64,000 nucleotides of DNA from Haloferax prahovense DSM 18310 (GTDB lineage: Archaea; Halobacteriota; Halobacteria; Halobacteriales; Haloferacaceae). The stretch covers positions 266,495-330,494 of the forward strand of contig NZ_AOLG01000047.1 of the NCBI RefSeq assembly GCF_000336815.1. The letters run 5' to 3'. Below the pieces are notes generated by a model. That model had not been told where the DNA came from, did no database searches, and saw nothing but the letters and a program-made list of their open reading frames with translations. Positions within the stretch are counted from its first letter, which is position 1. The number at the start of each line of letters is the position of its first letter. Shown in pieces: positions 44,307-53,557 of the stretch. The position numbers and the translations under genes were made by a program.

Positions 44307-45554
44307 ATGAACGCAGGGGACCGCGTCCGCGTCACCCGCGCGGACGTCACGAACGAAGGCGTACTCATGCCGTCTTCCACCGAGGACCATCTCGTCGTCA
44401 AACTCGACGGCGGGTACAACGTCGGCATCGCCCGCGAGGGAGCCGACGTGGACGTGCTCGAAACCGACGTGTACGACATCGAAGACGCACAGTCCGAGGG
44501 CGACGGCACCTCCGAAATCGAGTTCGACGACGACCTCCCGACCGTCTCGCTCATCTCGACCGGCGGGACAATCGCCTCGACGGTCGACTATCGAACGGGC
44601 GCGGTGACCGCGCAGTTCGACGCCGAGGACGTGCTCCGGGCCGTCCCCGACCTCGCGGGCCGGGCGAACTACCGCGGCCGCGTCGTCGCCAACATCCTCT
44701 CGGAGAACATGACGACAGACGTGTGGGTCGACCTCGCCGAGGCCATCGCCGAGGAAATCGAGGCCGGGGCCGACGGCGTCGTCGTCATGCACGGCACCGA
44801 CACGATGCAGTTCTCCGCGTCGGCGATGTCGTTCATGCTCGACACGCCCGTCCCCATCGTCTTCACGGGCAGTCAGCGCTCGGCCGACCGCCCCTCGTCG
44901 GACAACGTGATGAACGCCGTCTGCGCCGTCGAGGCCGCCAAGGCCGACGCCGCCGAGGTCATGGTCTGCATGCACGCCTCGGAGTCCGACGACGTCTGCG
45001 CGCTCCACGAGGGGACGCGCGTCCGCAAGAACCACACCTCCCGGCGCGACGCGTTCGAGACCGTCGGCGCGAAGCCGCTCGGCGAAGTCGACTACGAGGC
45101 CGAGGAGGTCACGTTCCGCCGCGACTACGCCCCCCGCGGCGAGGCCGACCTCGCGCTCCACGCCGACATCGAGTCCGAGGTGGAACTCGTGAAGTTCACG
45201 CCGGGGATGGACCCCGCGGCGCTCGACTACCTCGACGGGAAGGCCGGCGTCGTCATCGAGGGGACGGGCCTCGGCCACGTCCACACCGACCTCATCCCGC
45301 GGTTCGAGGAACTCGTGGAAGACGGAACCACGGTCGCCATGACCTCGCAGTGTCTCGACGGCCGCGTCTGCGACCGCGTCTACGACACCGGCCGCGACCT
45401 GCTCGACGCCGGCGTCGTTGAGGCGGGCGACACGCTCCCCGGCACGGCGAAGGTGAAGCTCATGTGGTCGCTCGCCAACCTCTCCGACCCAGCCGGCGCG
45501 ATGGGCCGGAACCTCGAAGGCGAGCTGACCCAGCGCTCCGTCCCGTGGGAGTGA
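44307..45554 (+). CDS. gatD: Glu-tRNA(Gln) amidotransferase subunit D
   Basis: A 415-residue archaeal GatD, the glutaminase/asparaginase-like subunit that supplies ammonia to GatE for making Gln-tRNA(Gln). N-terminal beta-barrel (about 1-70), then an asparaginase-type domain with STGGTIASTVDYRTG (catalytic Thr near 88) and VVMHGTDTMQFSASAM (second Thr and Asp), then HEGTRVRKNHTSR. The frame extends to 44061, but MNAGDRVRVTR at 44307 is the family start. gatE is not in the window. The next gene begins 4 nt after the stop. Confidence 0.92.
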   Translation: MNAGDRVRVTRADVTNEGVLMPSSTEDHLVVKLDGGYNVGIAREGADVDVLETDVYDIEDAQSEGDGTSEIEFDDDLPTVSLISTGGTIASTVDYRTGAVTAQFDAEDVLRAVPDLAGRANYRGRVVANILSENMTTDVWVDLAEAIAEEIEAGADGVVVMHGTDTMQFSASAMSFMLDTPVPIVFTGSQRSADRPSSDNVMNAVCAVEAAKADAAEVMVCMHASESDDVCALHEGTRVRKNHTSRRDAFETVGAKPLGEVDYEAEEVTFRRDYAPRGEADLALHADIESEVELVKFTPGMDPAALDYLDGKAGVVIEGTGLGHVHTDLIPRFEELVEDGTTVAMTSQCLDGRVCDRVYDTGRDLLDAGVVEAGDTLPGTAKVKLMWSLANLSDPAGAMGRNLEGELTQRSVPWE

Positions 45555-45558
45555 ACTG

Positions 45559-46467
45559 ATGGAGATTCGACCCGCGCGACCCGAGGACTACGACGCGGTC
45601 GCCGCGTTCACCCGCGACACGTGGGCCGACCGCGGCGGGTCGGACTACATCCCCGACATCTACCACGACTGGATTTCCCCCGGCGAGTTGGACCAGGCGA
45701 CGCTCCTCGTGGACATGGGCGAGGAGACGCCCTCCGACGATGTGGCCGCCATCGCGCAGGTCGTCATGCTCTCGGAGTACGAGGGCTGGGCGCAGGGGAT
45801 GCGCGTCGCGCCCGACTACCGCGAGCAGGGGCTCGCGACCCGGCTGTCGCACGCGCTTCTCGACTGGGCGCGCGAGCGGGGGGCGCGCCGCGTCCGCAAC
45901 ATGATTCACTCGTGGAACGTCCCGAGCCTCGCCAACGCCCGCACGGTCGGGTTCGACCCCGGCGTCGAGTTCCGCTGGGCGACGCCCGAACCGGACGCGA
46001 CCGCCGAGCCGGAGACGGCGGTCGGCGACGACGCCGACGCCGCGTGGGCCTACTGGACCGGGTGCGAGGCGCGAACCGCGCTGTCGGGGCTCGCGCTCGA
46101 CCCCGTCGAGTCGTGGGCGCTCTCCGAACTCACCCGCGCGCGCCTCCACGACGCCGCGGCCGACGACCGACTGTTCGTCGTCGGCGACGACTGCACGACA
46201 GGCTTCACCTACCGGAACCGAACCTACACCCGCGAACGCGACGACGAGGGCGAGGTGACGTGGGCCGAGTACGCGGTCGCCGCGTGGGACGACGCGCCGG
46301 CCTGCGAGTCGCTGTTGGACGCGGTTCGACGCGACGCCGCCTCGGTCGGCGCGGACCGGACGCGCGTCCTGTTCCCCGAGCGAATCGAGTGGATTTCCGA
46401 CGCGTCGCTCGCCCGGAGCGACCTCGCGGAGGAACCGACGTTCGTGATGGAAGCGGACCTCTCCTGA
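45559..46467 (+). CDS. GNAT family N-acetyltransferase
   Basis: A 302-residue protein starting MEIRPARPEDYDAVAAFTRD. The acetyl-CoA site is MRVAPDYREQGLATRLSHAL (Q/RxxGxxT loop), followed by the usual late strand VRNMIHSWNVPSLANARTVG. The C-terminal 150 residues may form a second degenerate GNAT-like domain. It follows gatD by 4 nt and is probably co-transcribed; acceptor unknown. Confidence 0.8.
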   Translation: MEIRPARPEDYDAVAAFTRDTWADRGGSDYIPDIYHDWISPGELDQATLLVDMGEETPSDDVAAIAQVVMLSEYEGWAQGMRVAPDYREQGLATRLSHALLDWARERGARRVRNMIHSWNVPSLANARTVGFDPGVEFRWATPEPDATAEPETAVGDDADAAWAYWTGCEARTALSGLALDPVESWALSELTRARLHDAAADDRLFVVGDDCTTGFTYRNRTYTRERDDEGEVTWAEYAVAAWDDAPACESLLDAVRRDAASVGADRTRVLFPERIEWISDASLARSDLAEEPTFVMEADLS

Positions 46468-46502
46468 CCGGCGCGTCTCGTTCGCTCCCGGCCGAGCGCG
46501 GC

Positions 46503-47540
46503 CTACTTCCACACGACGCCGCGGACTTCGAAGCGCGCGCCGCCGAGTTCCGAGTCGGCCACGTCGAGTTGCCACCCGTGGAGGTCCGCGATTCGCCGGG
46601 CCGTCGAGAGGTGAAGCGAGTCGTAATCGACGCCGAGCAACTGGTTCGGGCTCGCGGCCGTCGCCGCGCGCTCTTCGGACGACGGGTGGGGGCCGTCGTC
46701 GTCGACGTAGAAGCCGTCAGCGGTCGTCCCCACGACGACGTCTGAGGATGGCCCGGACGGCGCGTTCCGCTCGAAGCAGTTCGTAAAGAGCGCGACCAAA
46801 AAGAGCCCGAGGAGATGGGTGTCGGCCAAGAGCGTCCCGTCGCCGACGACCCGGTAGCTGGCGTCGTTCGCGCCGTCGAGCGACGCGACGGCCCACGCCT
46901 GTGCGACGTGCTCGCGAAATCCCACCGGCGCGAGGTCGAGCGTGCTCGGTTGCTCGGCGGCGTCGATACCCCACTCGACGAGCGACTCGATCCGAGAGAG
47001 GCTCTCGGAGAGCGCGACGGCGGCGTCGCCGTCGAGCGACGCGAGTCGCTCGGCCGCCTCGATGGCCGTCGTGAGGTTGGTTCTGAGCTCCGACGCGAGC
47101 GCGCCGACGAGCGCAGCGAGGTGTTCGTTCTTCTCGTTGACCTGCAGTTCCGCGAGCCGCCTGTCGGTGATGTCGAGGTGGACGACGAGCGCGAAGTTCC
47201 CGTGTCGCGGTGTGTCCACCTGGACGACCCGGAGCGCGAACCACCGGTAGACCGTCGGTGAGTGACACGGGTACTCGGCGGTGAAGAGGTCGCGGTCGCC
47301 GCGGAGCACCGCGCGGATGCCGTCGGCGACGACGCCCGCGATTTCGTCGACCTCGCGGGCCGCGTCGCACACGTCGAGGTAGTTGACGCCCGTCGAATCG
47401 GGGTCACCGACGTAGTCGTTCGCGTCGGCGAACGTCCGCCACGCCCGGTTCGTGTAGACGATATCCCCGTGTCTGTCGAGGAGGGCAATCGTCGCGGGGA
47501 ACTCTTCGAACCCGCGTTCGATGAGCGAGACGTCGTCCAT
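46503..47540 (-). CDS. PAS sensor protein with degenerate histidine-kinase domain
   Basis: A 345-residue protein. PAS domain about 1-130 (IALLDRHGDIVYTNRAWRTF, YRWFALRVVQVDTPRHGNFA, VHLDITDRR). The following DHp-like region reads LASELRTNLTTAIEAAERLA where active kinases have H-(D/E)LRNPL: the phospho-accepting His is absent (Ser here). The ATPase part is also weak (LFTNCFERNAPSG in N-box position, no clear DxGxG). It is likely a non-catalytic sensor or signalling adaptor. I chose the ATG at 47540 over the GTG at 47582. Confidence 0.75.
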   Translation of the reverse strand: MDDVSLIERGFEEFPATIALLDRHGDIVYTNRAWRTFADANDYVGDPDSTGVNYLDVCDAAREVDEIAGVVADGIRAVLRGDRDLFTAEYPCHSPTVYRWFALRVVQVDTPRHGNFALVVHLDITDRRLAELQVNEKNEHLAALVGALASELRTNLTTAIEAAERLASLDGDAAVALSESLSRIESLVEWGIDAAEQPSTLDLAPVGFREHVAQAWAVASLDGANDASYRVVGDGTLLADTHLLGLFLVALFTNCFERNAPSGPSSDVVVGTTADGFYVDDDGPHPSSEERAATAASPNQLLGVDYDSLHLSTARRIADLHGWQLDVADSELGGARFEVRGVVWK

Positions 47541-47702
47541 CACAGAGCGTACGTCGGGAAACCGTTTGACAGTTTCTACCACATCGGGGCCGAGACACGA
47601 GCCGCGCCGCTCGCTGGGTGGCGTGTCGGAAAAATCGGCGTTCCTCCGGTCGCGGCCGGGTGCAATCGGCCGCGGATCCGAGTTCGGTCGCGGTTTGGGT
47701 GG

Positions 47703-48785
47703 TCAGTCCGAGGCGACGGCTCGGGGCTTATGCTCGTTTCCCTCTGTACCCGCCATGGCGAGCACGTCGTCGAAGAAGCCGAGCGAGTCGTGGGGGCCGG
47801 GATGGGCTTCGGGGTGGTACTGGCGCGTGATGACGCTCAGTTCCTCGCTGGCGAGGCCTTCCGCGGTGTCGTCGTTGACGTTCACCTGCGTCACGTCGAG
47901 TTGGTCGCCGGGGTCGGCGACGGTGTAGCCGTGGTTCTGGGTGGTCATGACGACCTTTCCGCTCTGGAGGTCGCGGACGGGCTGGTTGACACCGCGGTGG
48001 CCGAAGGCCATCTTCTCGGTGGTGCCGCCGAGCGCGCTGGCGACGATCTGCTGGCCGAGGCAGATACCCGCCAGCGGGACCTCGCCGGCGAACTCCTCGA
48101 CGAGTTCGCGCGTCGCGGTGTAGTTTTCGGGGTCGCCGGGGCCGTTGGAGATGAACAGCACGTCGGGTTCGAGCGCGGTTACGTCCTCGGCGTCCGCGTC
48201 GTAGGGAAGCACGTGGACCGTGGCGCCGCGGTCGACGAGAGAGTCAACGATGGAGCCCTTCGCGCCGCAGTCGACGAGCGCGACGGTGGTGTCGCCGTCG
48301 CCCTCGAACGTCGTCAGCTCGGTCGTGGTGACCTGCGCGCCGATGTCGACGTGCTCGCTCATGCCCTTACACTGCGCGAGTTCTTCCTTCGCGTCCTCGG
48401 GGGTCACGTCCTCGCCGACGGCGATTCCGACCTTCATCGCGCCCTCCTCGCGGATGGACGTGACGAGGTCGCGCGTGTCGAGGTGGTCGACCGCCGGGAC
48501 GCCCTCGTCGGCGAGCCACTCGACGACCTCCTCGGTGAACTCGCGTGCGACGGCCGCCCGAGGGTGGACCCGGTCGGACTCGAATCGCTCGGCTCGGACG
48601 CCGTAGTTCCCGATGAGGGGGTACGAGAAGGTGAGCACTTGTTCTTCGTACGAAGGGTCGGTCAGACTCTCTTCGTATCCCGTATATGCGGTTGTGAACA
48701 CCAGTTCACCGCGTGTGCGCCCCGGAACACGGCCACGCGCTTCGACCACGCGACCGTCTTCCAGCGCCAGATAGGCGTCCGACAT
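47703..48785 (-). CDS. carA: Carbamoyl-phosphate synthase small subunit
   Basis: A 360-residue CarA, the glutaminase subunit that feeds ammonia to CarB for pyrimidine and arginine synthesis. N-terminal CPSase_sm domain (LALEDGRVVEARG, FTTAYTGYEESLTDPSY), then class I amidotransferase with nucleophile PLAGICLGQQIVASALGG (C242) and the His/Glu pair in QYHPEAHPGPHD. carB is not adjacent. TATA-like CACTTATGC (about 48812-48820) supports the ATG at 48785. Divergent from an Lrp gene across a palindrome. Confidence 0.95.
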   Translation of the reverse strand: MSDAYLALEDGRVVEARGRVPGRTRGELVFTTAYTGYEESLTDPSYEEQVLTFSYPLIGNYGVRAERFESDRVHPRAAVAREFTEEVVEWLADEGVPAVDHLDTRDLVTSIREEGAMKVGIAVGEDVTPEDAKEELAQCKGMSEHVDIGAQVTTTELTTFEGDGDTTVALVDCGAKGSIVDSLVDRGATVHVLPYDADAEDVTALEPDVLFISNGPGDPENYTATRELVEEFAGEVPLAGICLGQQIVASALGGTTEKMAFGHRGVNQPVRDLQSGKVVMTTQNHGYTVADPGDQLDVTQVNVNDDTAEGLASEELSVITRQYHPEAHPGPHDSLGFFDDVLAMAGTEGNEHKPRAVASD

Positions 48786-48836
48786 TACGAGAAACGAACG
48801 GAACACGGGTGCATAAGTGTTACTTTCGAAGTCGAG

Positions 48837-48851
48837 TTACGAAATTCGTAA
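48837..48851. promoter_or_regulatory. Perfect 15-bp palindrome between carA and lrp, operator candidate
   Basis: TTACGAAATTCGTAA is self-complementary around its centre. It lies 32-46 nt before the lrp start and 52-66 nt before carA, beyond the carA TATA-like box. A near-palindromic ACTTTCGAAGT at 48822-48832 sits 4 nt to its left. Binding by the adjacent Lrp protein, controlling itself and perhaps carA, is the natural inference. Confidence 0.55.
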
Positions 48852-48882
48852 TCGGTAAGTCGCTGGGGACGGCACGTGAGAT

Positions 48883-49296
48883 ATGGACGAGCTTGACCGA
48901 CGTATCCTCGATATCCTTCGACGGGACGCTCGGACCCCCAACACGGAGATCGCGGCCGAAGTCGGGACCTCTGAGGGGACCGTCAGAAACCGCGTCGAGC
49001 GGTTGGTCGAGGAGGGCGTCATCGAGCGCTTTACGATTTCGACCCGCACGGGGAACCTGAAGGCGATGATAGAGGTGACCGTCGCGGTCGACGTCGACAC
49101 CAACGACGTGTCCGAGCTGATGGCCGACTGGAAGGACGTGGACTTCGTCTGGCAGGTCTCCGGCGAGGAGGACATCGTCCTCGTCGTCGACGCCGCCGAC
49201 ACCCGCGCCGTCAACGACCTCATCACCCGCGCCCGCGAGCACGACGACGTGAAGAGCACGAAGACCCGCCTGATTCTCGACGAGCGCCTCGGCTAA
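48883..49296 (+). CDS. Lrp/AsnC family transcriptional regulator
   Basis: A 137-residue Lrp protein: HTH (LDRRILDILRRDARTPNTEI, VGTSEGTVRNRVERLVEEGV) and RAM ligand domain (LKAMIEVTVAVDVDTNDVSE, VSGEEDIVLVVDAADTRAVN). It likely senses an amino acid. Its position opposite carA, with a shared palindrome, suggests a role in nitrogen or carbamoyl-phosphate control. Confidence 0.9.
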   Translation: MDELDRRILDILRRDARTPNTEIAAEVGTSEGTVRNRVERLVEEGVIERFTISTRTGNLKAMIEVTVAVDVDTNDVSELMADWKDVDFVWQVSGEEDIVLVVDAADTRAVNDLITRAREHDDVKSTKTRLILDERLG

Positions 49297-49368
49297 TCCC
49301 GCGCCGCCGCCGCGTGGTCCGCGGTTCGCATCGAAGCTTAGTTGACCCCCGACTCCGACGGAAGGCAC

Positions 49369-49938
49369 ATGAGCAACGCAGCGGCCGACGAGGCTACTGA
49401 ACTCCACAAGAACGCAGCGCAGGACGTCATCGCCGTCGACTCCGACGACAACGCCGAGGGGACGGTCAACCGACTCGACGCCCACACGGGCGACGGCATC
49501 CGCCACCGCGCCTTCACCTGCCTCGTGTTCAACGAGGAGGGACAGATACTCCTCGCCCAGCGCGCGCCCAACAAGCGCCTGTGGGACACCTCCTGGGACG
49601 GCACCGTCGCCTCCCACCCCGTCGAGGGCCAGACCCAAGAGGAAGCCACCGAAGAGCGCCTCGAAGAGGAACTCGGCATCTCGCCCGACCAGTACTCCGA
49701 CCTCCGCGTCACGGACAAGTTCGAGTACAAGCGCTACTACGAGAACGCCGGGCTGGAGTGGGAAGTCTGTGCCGTCCTGAAGGTCACGCTCGAAGACACC
49801 ACGCTCGACCCCGACGAAGAGGAAATCGCGGGCATGCTCTGGGCGGATTACGAGCACCTCCACGACAACCCCGAGTGGTACCGCCAACTGCGTCTCTGTC
49901 CGTGGTTCGAAATCGCCATGCGCCGTGACTTCGAGTAG
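49369..49938 (+). CDS. idi: Isopentenyl-diphosphate delta-isomerase, type 1
   Basis: A 189-residue Nudix-type IPP isomerase interconverting IPP and DMAPP, the isoprenoid supply for membrane lipids and the carotenoids made elsewhere in this window. FTCLVFNEEGQILLAQRAPN, WDGTVASHPVEGQTQEEATE and the acidic ERLEEELGI part of the Nudix box are present, and the late Cys/Glu region RLCPWFEIAM is typical. ATG at 49369. Its last 14 nt overlap the jamm1 gene. Confidence 0.9.
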   Translation: MSNAAADEATELHKNAAQDVIAVDSDDNAEGTVNRLDAHTGDGIRHRAFTCLVFNEEGQILLAQRAPNKRLWDTSWDGTVASHPVEGQTQEEATEERLEEELGISPDQYSDLRVTDKFEYKRYYENAGLEWEVCAVLKVTLEDTTLDPDEEEIAGMLWADYEHLHDNPEWYRQLRLCPWFEIAMRRDFE

Positions 49939-50344
49939 GCTCTCTCTCGCAGCTGACGCGCGGGACTCGATTCTCTCGCACGCCCGCGAGGGTGCCGCCG
50001 GCGACCCGCCCGCCGAGGTCTGCGGCGTCCTCGCCGGCGACAGCGACGCGCGCACCGTCACCGCCGCCCACCCCGTTTCGAACGTCGCCGACGACCCACG
50101 GGTCGCCTACGAACTCGACCCCGAGGAGACGGTTTCGATTCTCGAAGCCATCGAGTCCGCGGGCGACGACGCGGTCGGCTTCTACCACTCGCACCCCGAG
50201 TCCGACCCGGTCCCGAGCGCGACGGACCGGGAACAGGCGTCGTGGCCGGGATACGTCTATCTCATCTGCTCGCCCGACGGCCGGATGACCGCCCACGAGT
50301 GGACCGGCGACGAGTTCGACGAACTCACTATCGCGGTCGAGTGA
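49925..50344 (+). CDS. jamm1: JAMM/MPN+ metalloprotease (desampylase)
   Basis: A 139-residue single-domain JAMM protease. Zinc and catalytic residues are all present: E31 in PAEVCGVLAG, H88 and H90 in GFYHSHPES, S98 and D101 in SATDREQA. It matches HvJAMM1 (HVO_2505, from memory), which removes ubiquitin-like SAMP proteins from conjugates. It starts with GTG inside the end of idi (14-nt overlap), implying translational coupling. Confidence 0.9.
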   Translation: MTSSRLSLAADARDSILSHAREGAAGDPPAEVCGVLAGDSDARTVTAAHPVSNVADDPRVAYELDPEETVSILEAIESAGDDAVGFYHSHPESDPVPSATDREQASWPGYVYLICSPDGRMTAHEWTGDEFDELTIAVE

Positions 50345-50431
50345 TCCGTCGGCCTCCCGAACCTCGCCGGTACGCCGCGACCGCCGGCACGCTTCGGTGA
50401 GAATATCCTTTCTCAGTTCACAGACGCAGCC

Positions 50432-51130
50432 ATGGAACCCGACCGCTACGACGACCTCGACGGACAGGTCGCGCTCGTCACCGGCGCGAACCGAGGTATC
50501 GGCCGCCAGATAGCCGAGAACCTCCGCGACCGCGGCGCGACGGTGTACGCGGGGTCGCGCAGCGTCACCAACGAGACGCCGGAGGAGACGGAGCGAGTCC
50601 TCCTCGACGTGACCCAAGAAGGGGACATCGAGGAGGTCGTCGACGGCATCTTCGCCGACCAGAACCGCCTCGACATCCTCGTCAACAACGCCGGCGTCGG
50701 CGGCGAGGGCGAGGACATCGTCGCCGAGTCGACCGAGCGAATCGACCGCACCCTCGGCGTCAACCTCCGCGGGCCGATGCTCCTGTGCAAGCACGCGGTT
50801 CCCCTTCTCCTCCAGTCCGACGGCGGCCGCGTCGTCAACGTCTCGTCCGGCATGGGCGCGCTCGGCGAGGAACAGTCCGGCGGGTCGCCCGCGTACCGAA
50901 TCTCGAAGACCGGCCTCAACGGCCTCACGGCCTACCTCGACGGCCAGTACGGCGACGACGGCCTCATCGCCAACTCGGTGTGTCCCGGCTGGGTCCGCAC
51001 CGACATGGGCGGCGAGGAGGCCAACCGGCCGGTCGAGAAGGGCGCGGAGACGCCGACGTGGCTCGCCACGTTCAAGCCCGGCGCGCCCGCGGGGAAGTTC
51101 TGGCGCGACAAGGAAGTCATCGACTGGTAA
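50432..51130 (+). CDS. SDR family oxidoreductase (HVO_2504-like)
   Basis: A 232-residue short-chain dehydrogenase. TGANRGIGRQIAENL cofactor motif, LVNNAGVGG, the catalytic Ser in VVNVSSGMGALG and YRISK (YxxxK), then VCPGWVRTDMGG. Resembles 3-oxoacyl-ACP reductase-type annotations; substrate unknown. It follows jamm1 by 87 nt in the order seen in Haloferax volcanii. Confidence 0.85.
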   Translation: MEPDRYDDLDGQVALVTGANRGIGRQIAENLRDRGATVYAGSRSVTNETPEETERVLLDVTQEGDIEEVVDGIFADQNRLDILVNNAGVGGEGEDIVAESTERIDRTLGVNLRGPMLLCKHAVPLLLQSDGGRVVNVSSGMGALGEEQSGGSPAYRISKTGLNGLTAYLDGQYGDDGLIANSVCPGWVRTDMGGEEANRPVEKGAETPTWLATFKPGAPAGKFWRDKEVIDW

Positions 51131-51154
51131 GCGACCGACCCCCCGCCGCGACCC

Positions 51155-52426
51155 TCACGTGACGCCGCCGCTCTGCTTCTCGAACGCCTCGTATGCTTCC
51201 CCGTCCAGAATCTCGCGGAAGTGCTCGACCGCCCGGTACACGTCCTCGAAGCCGACGTAGGCCGGCGCGGGAGCCATCCGGACGACGTTCGGTTGACGGA
51301 AGTCCACGATGACGCCCCGCTCCTTGAGCGCGAGGCTGACGCGGTAGGCCTCGGGGTGCTCGACCGCGACGTGGCCGCCGCGGGCCGCGGGGTCACGCGG
51401 GGTGCCGACCTCGCACTCCGGCAGTCGCTCGTCCACGAGGGCGATGAGGTAGTCCGTGAGCGCCAGCGACTTCTCGCGCAGGGCGGCCACGCCGCCGGCG
51501 TCCTCGACGACGTCGAGCGCGCCGTCGAGGGGGGCTGCGGACAGCACCGGGACCGTCCCCGACTGGAACGCGCCGGCCGACTGCGCCGGTTCGTAGGTCA
51601 TCGCCATGTCGAACTGCGTCTCCTTGTCGTTGCCCCACCAGCCGGCGAGCGCGGGCGTGACGCCGAAGTGGCGCTCGTTGACGTAGAGGCCGGCGATGGA
51701 GCCGGGACCAGCGTTGAGGTACTTGTAGTGACACCAGACCGCGAAATCGACGCCGACCTCGGAGAGCCGGTGCGGGACCGCGCCGACCGAGTGCGCGAGG
51801 TCGAAGCCGGCCAGCGCGCCGGCCTCGTGAGCGGCTTCGGTGATGGCCTCGATGTCGAACAGCTGGCCGCTCCGGTAGAGGACCGACGGGAGAAACACCA
51901 TCCCCACGTCGTCGTCGATGGCGTCGAGCACGTCCTCGGTCTCGATGGTCCGCCCGTCACGGCTCTCGATCACGCGGAGCGCCTCGTCGGGATCGCGGCC
52001 GGCGTGCCGGAGTTGCGCGCGAATCGCGTAGTGGTCCGTCGGGAAGTCGAGGTCGTCGACGACGATGTTCTCGCCGCGGGCGGGGTCGTAGAACGTCCCG
52101 ACGAGCGCGTGGATGTTGACCGTCGTGGAGTTGGCGACCACGACTTCGTCGGGCTTCGCGCCGACGAGCGGGGCGAGTCGCTCGCCCAGGCGCTCGCCGT
52201 AGGTGAACCACTCCGGGTCGGCGTCGGTCCACCCGCGGATGGCGAGGTCGCGCCACTCGTCGACGACGCGTTCGAGCGCCGCCTCCGCGTCGACAGACAG
52301 CGGGCCGAGCGAGTTGCCGTCCATGTACAGTTCGCCCTCGGGGACGTAAAAGCGGTCGCGGAGGTCCGAAAGCGGGTCCGCCGCGTCCATCTCGCGGGCG
52401 GTCTCGACGGTGGGGTCGTCGGTCAT
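51155..52426 (-). CDS. kynU: Kynureninase
   Basis: A 423-residue PLP enzyme of the aminotransferase class V fold that cleaves kynurenine to anthranilate and alanine. MDGNSLGPLSVDAEAAL near the N-terminus, FPTDHYAIRAQL, the PLP-Asp in GFDLAHSVGAVPHRLSE, and the Schiff-base lysine in CHYKYLNAGPG (K235). GWWGNDKETQFDM is also typical. Start at the ATG at 52426. No other kynurenine pathway gene is nearby. Confidence 0.9.
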   Translation of the reverse strand: MTDDPTVETAREMDAADPLSDLRDRFYVPEGELYMDGNSLGPLSVDAEAALERVVDEWRDLAIRGWTDADPEWFTYGERLGERLAPLVGAKPDEVVVANSTTVNIHALVGTFYDPARGENIVVDDLDFPTDHYAIRAQLRHAGRDPDEALRVIESRDGRTIETEDVLDAIDDDVGMVFLPSVLYRSGQLFDIEAITEAAHEAGALAGFDLAHSVGAVPHRLSEVGVDFAVWCHYKYLNAGPGSIAGLYVNERHFGVTPALAGWWGNDKETQFDMAMTYEPAQSAGAFQSGTVPVLSAAPLDGALDVVEDAGGVAALREKSLALTDYLIALVDERLPECEVGTPRDPAARGGHVAVEHPEAYRVSLALKERGVIVDFRQPNVVRMAPAPAYVGFEDVYRAVEHFREILDGEAYEAFEKQSGGVT

Positions 52427-52510
52427 ACGCGTGTCGAAGCGCCGGCGCGACAAGTAGATTCACGACCCGCACGGCGTGGTGTTTTTCACGGTCGCCCGCG
52501 GCCCACCGGT

Positions 52511-53551
52511 ATGGTTCGCTCCGACGGCGACTCCCGACCCGACCCCGACGACCCCGACGACGGCGATTTTAACGACTCGTCTGCCATCGGGGTCGCCGAC
52601 CGCGCGGCCGACCTCGACCCGCAGGCTCACGCCGCCGTCGCCGAGGTCGAGCGTCTGGGCCTCCCCGAGTGGTCCGCGCTCGGCGTCGAGAGCGCCCGCC
52701 GGGTCGAAGACGAGGTGTTCTCGGCCGGCGACGCGCCCGAGGTCGCCCGCGTTACGAACTTCGCAATCGACGGCGAGAGCGGGGACGGGGCCGCCTCGAC
52801 CCACGAGATTCCGCTTCGCGTCTACCACCCCGAACCCGGCGAGACGCGCCCCGCGGTCGCGTTCTTCCACGGCGGCCTCTGGGCGATGGGCACGCTGGAC
52901 TCCATCGACGGCGTCTGCCGACGACTGGCGGTCCGTTCGGGCCGCGTCGTCGTCTCGGTCGACTACCGACTCGCGCCCGAGTACCCGTTTCCCGCCGGCC
53001 TCGACGACTGCGTGCGGGCGGTCGAGTGGCTCGCCGAACGCGGCGCGTCCGTCGGGGCCGACCCCGACCGAGTCGCCGTCGCGGGGACCAGCGCCGGCGG
53101 GAATCTCGCGGCCGCCGTCTGCCTCCACGCCCGCGAGTTCGACGGCCCGACCATCGAGAAACAGGTCCTCCAGTACCCGATGACCGACTGCTCGGCCGAC
53201 CACGACTCGCTCCGGGAGAACGCCGACGGCCCGCTTCTCACCCGCCGCGACGTGCTGTGGGCCCACGACACCTACCTTCGGAACCCGGTTGACCGCCACA
53301 ACCCCTTCGCCGCGCCGCTCCGGGCCGACTCGCACGCCGACCTCCCGCCGGCGCACGTCGTCACCGCCGGCTTCGACCCGCTTCGAGACGAGGGCGCGGC
53401 CTACGCGTCGGCGCTCGACGCCGCGGGGCCCGACGTCGTCCACGACCACGAGGCTGCCATGCCGCACGGCTTTCTGAGCCTCGCGGCCGACGTCGACGCG
53501 GCGGACGCGGCGCTCGACCGGGTCGCGGACGCGCTGGAAAACGAGGGCTGA
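52511..53551 (+). CDS. Alpha/beta hydrolase, hormone-sensitive lipase-like esterase
   Basis: A 346-residue esterase of the HSL group. The oxyanion HGG is in FFHGGLWAMG, the nucleophile in VAGTSAGGNLAAAV (GTSAG), the acid in TAGFDPLRDEG and the His in AMPHGFLSL. An acidic N-terminal extension (about 1-40) precedes the cap region. The start at 52511 follows a non-coding gap; the long open frame upstream is antisense to kynU. Confidence 0.85.
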   Translation: MVRSDGDSRPDPDDPDDGDFNDSSAIGVADRAADLDPQAHAAVAEVERLGLPEWSALGVESARRVEDEVFSAGDAPEVARVTNFAIDGESGDGAASTHEIPLRVYHPEPGETRPAVAFFHGGLWAMGTLDSIDGVCRRLAVRSGRVVVSVDYRLAPEYPFPAGLDDCVRAVEWLAERGASVGADPDRVAVAGTSAGGNLAAAVCLHAREFDGPTIEKQVLQYPMTDCSADHDSLRENADGPLLTRRDVLWAHDTYLRNPVDRHNPFAAPLRADSHADLPPAHVVTAGFDPLRDEGAAYASALDAAGPDVVHDHEAAMPHGFLSLAADVDAADAALDRVADALENEG

Positions 53552-53557
53552 GTCTGC

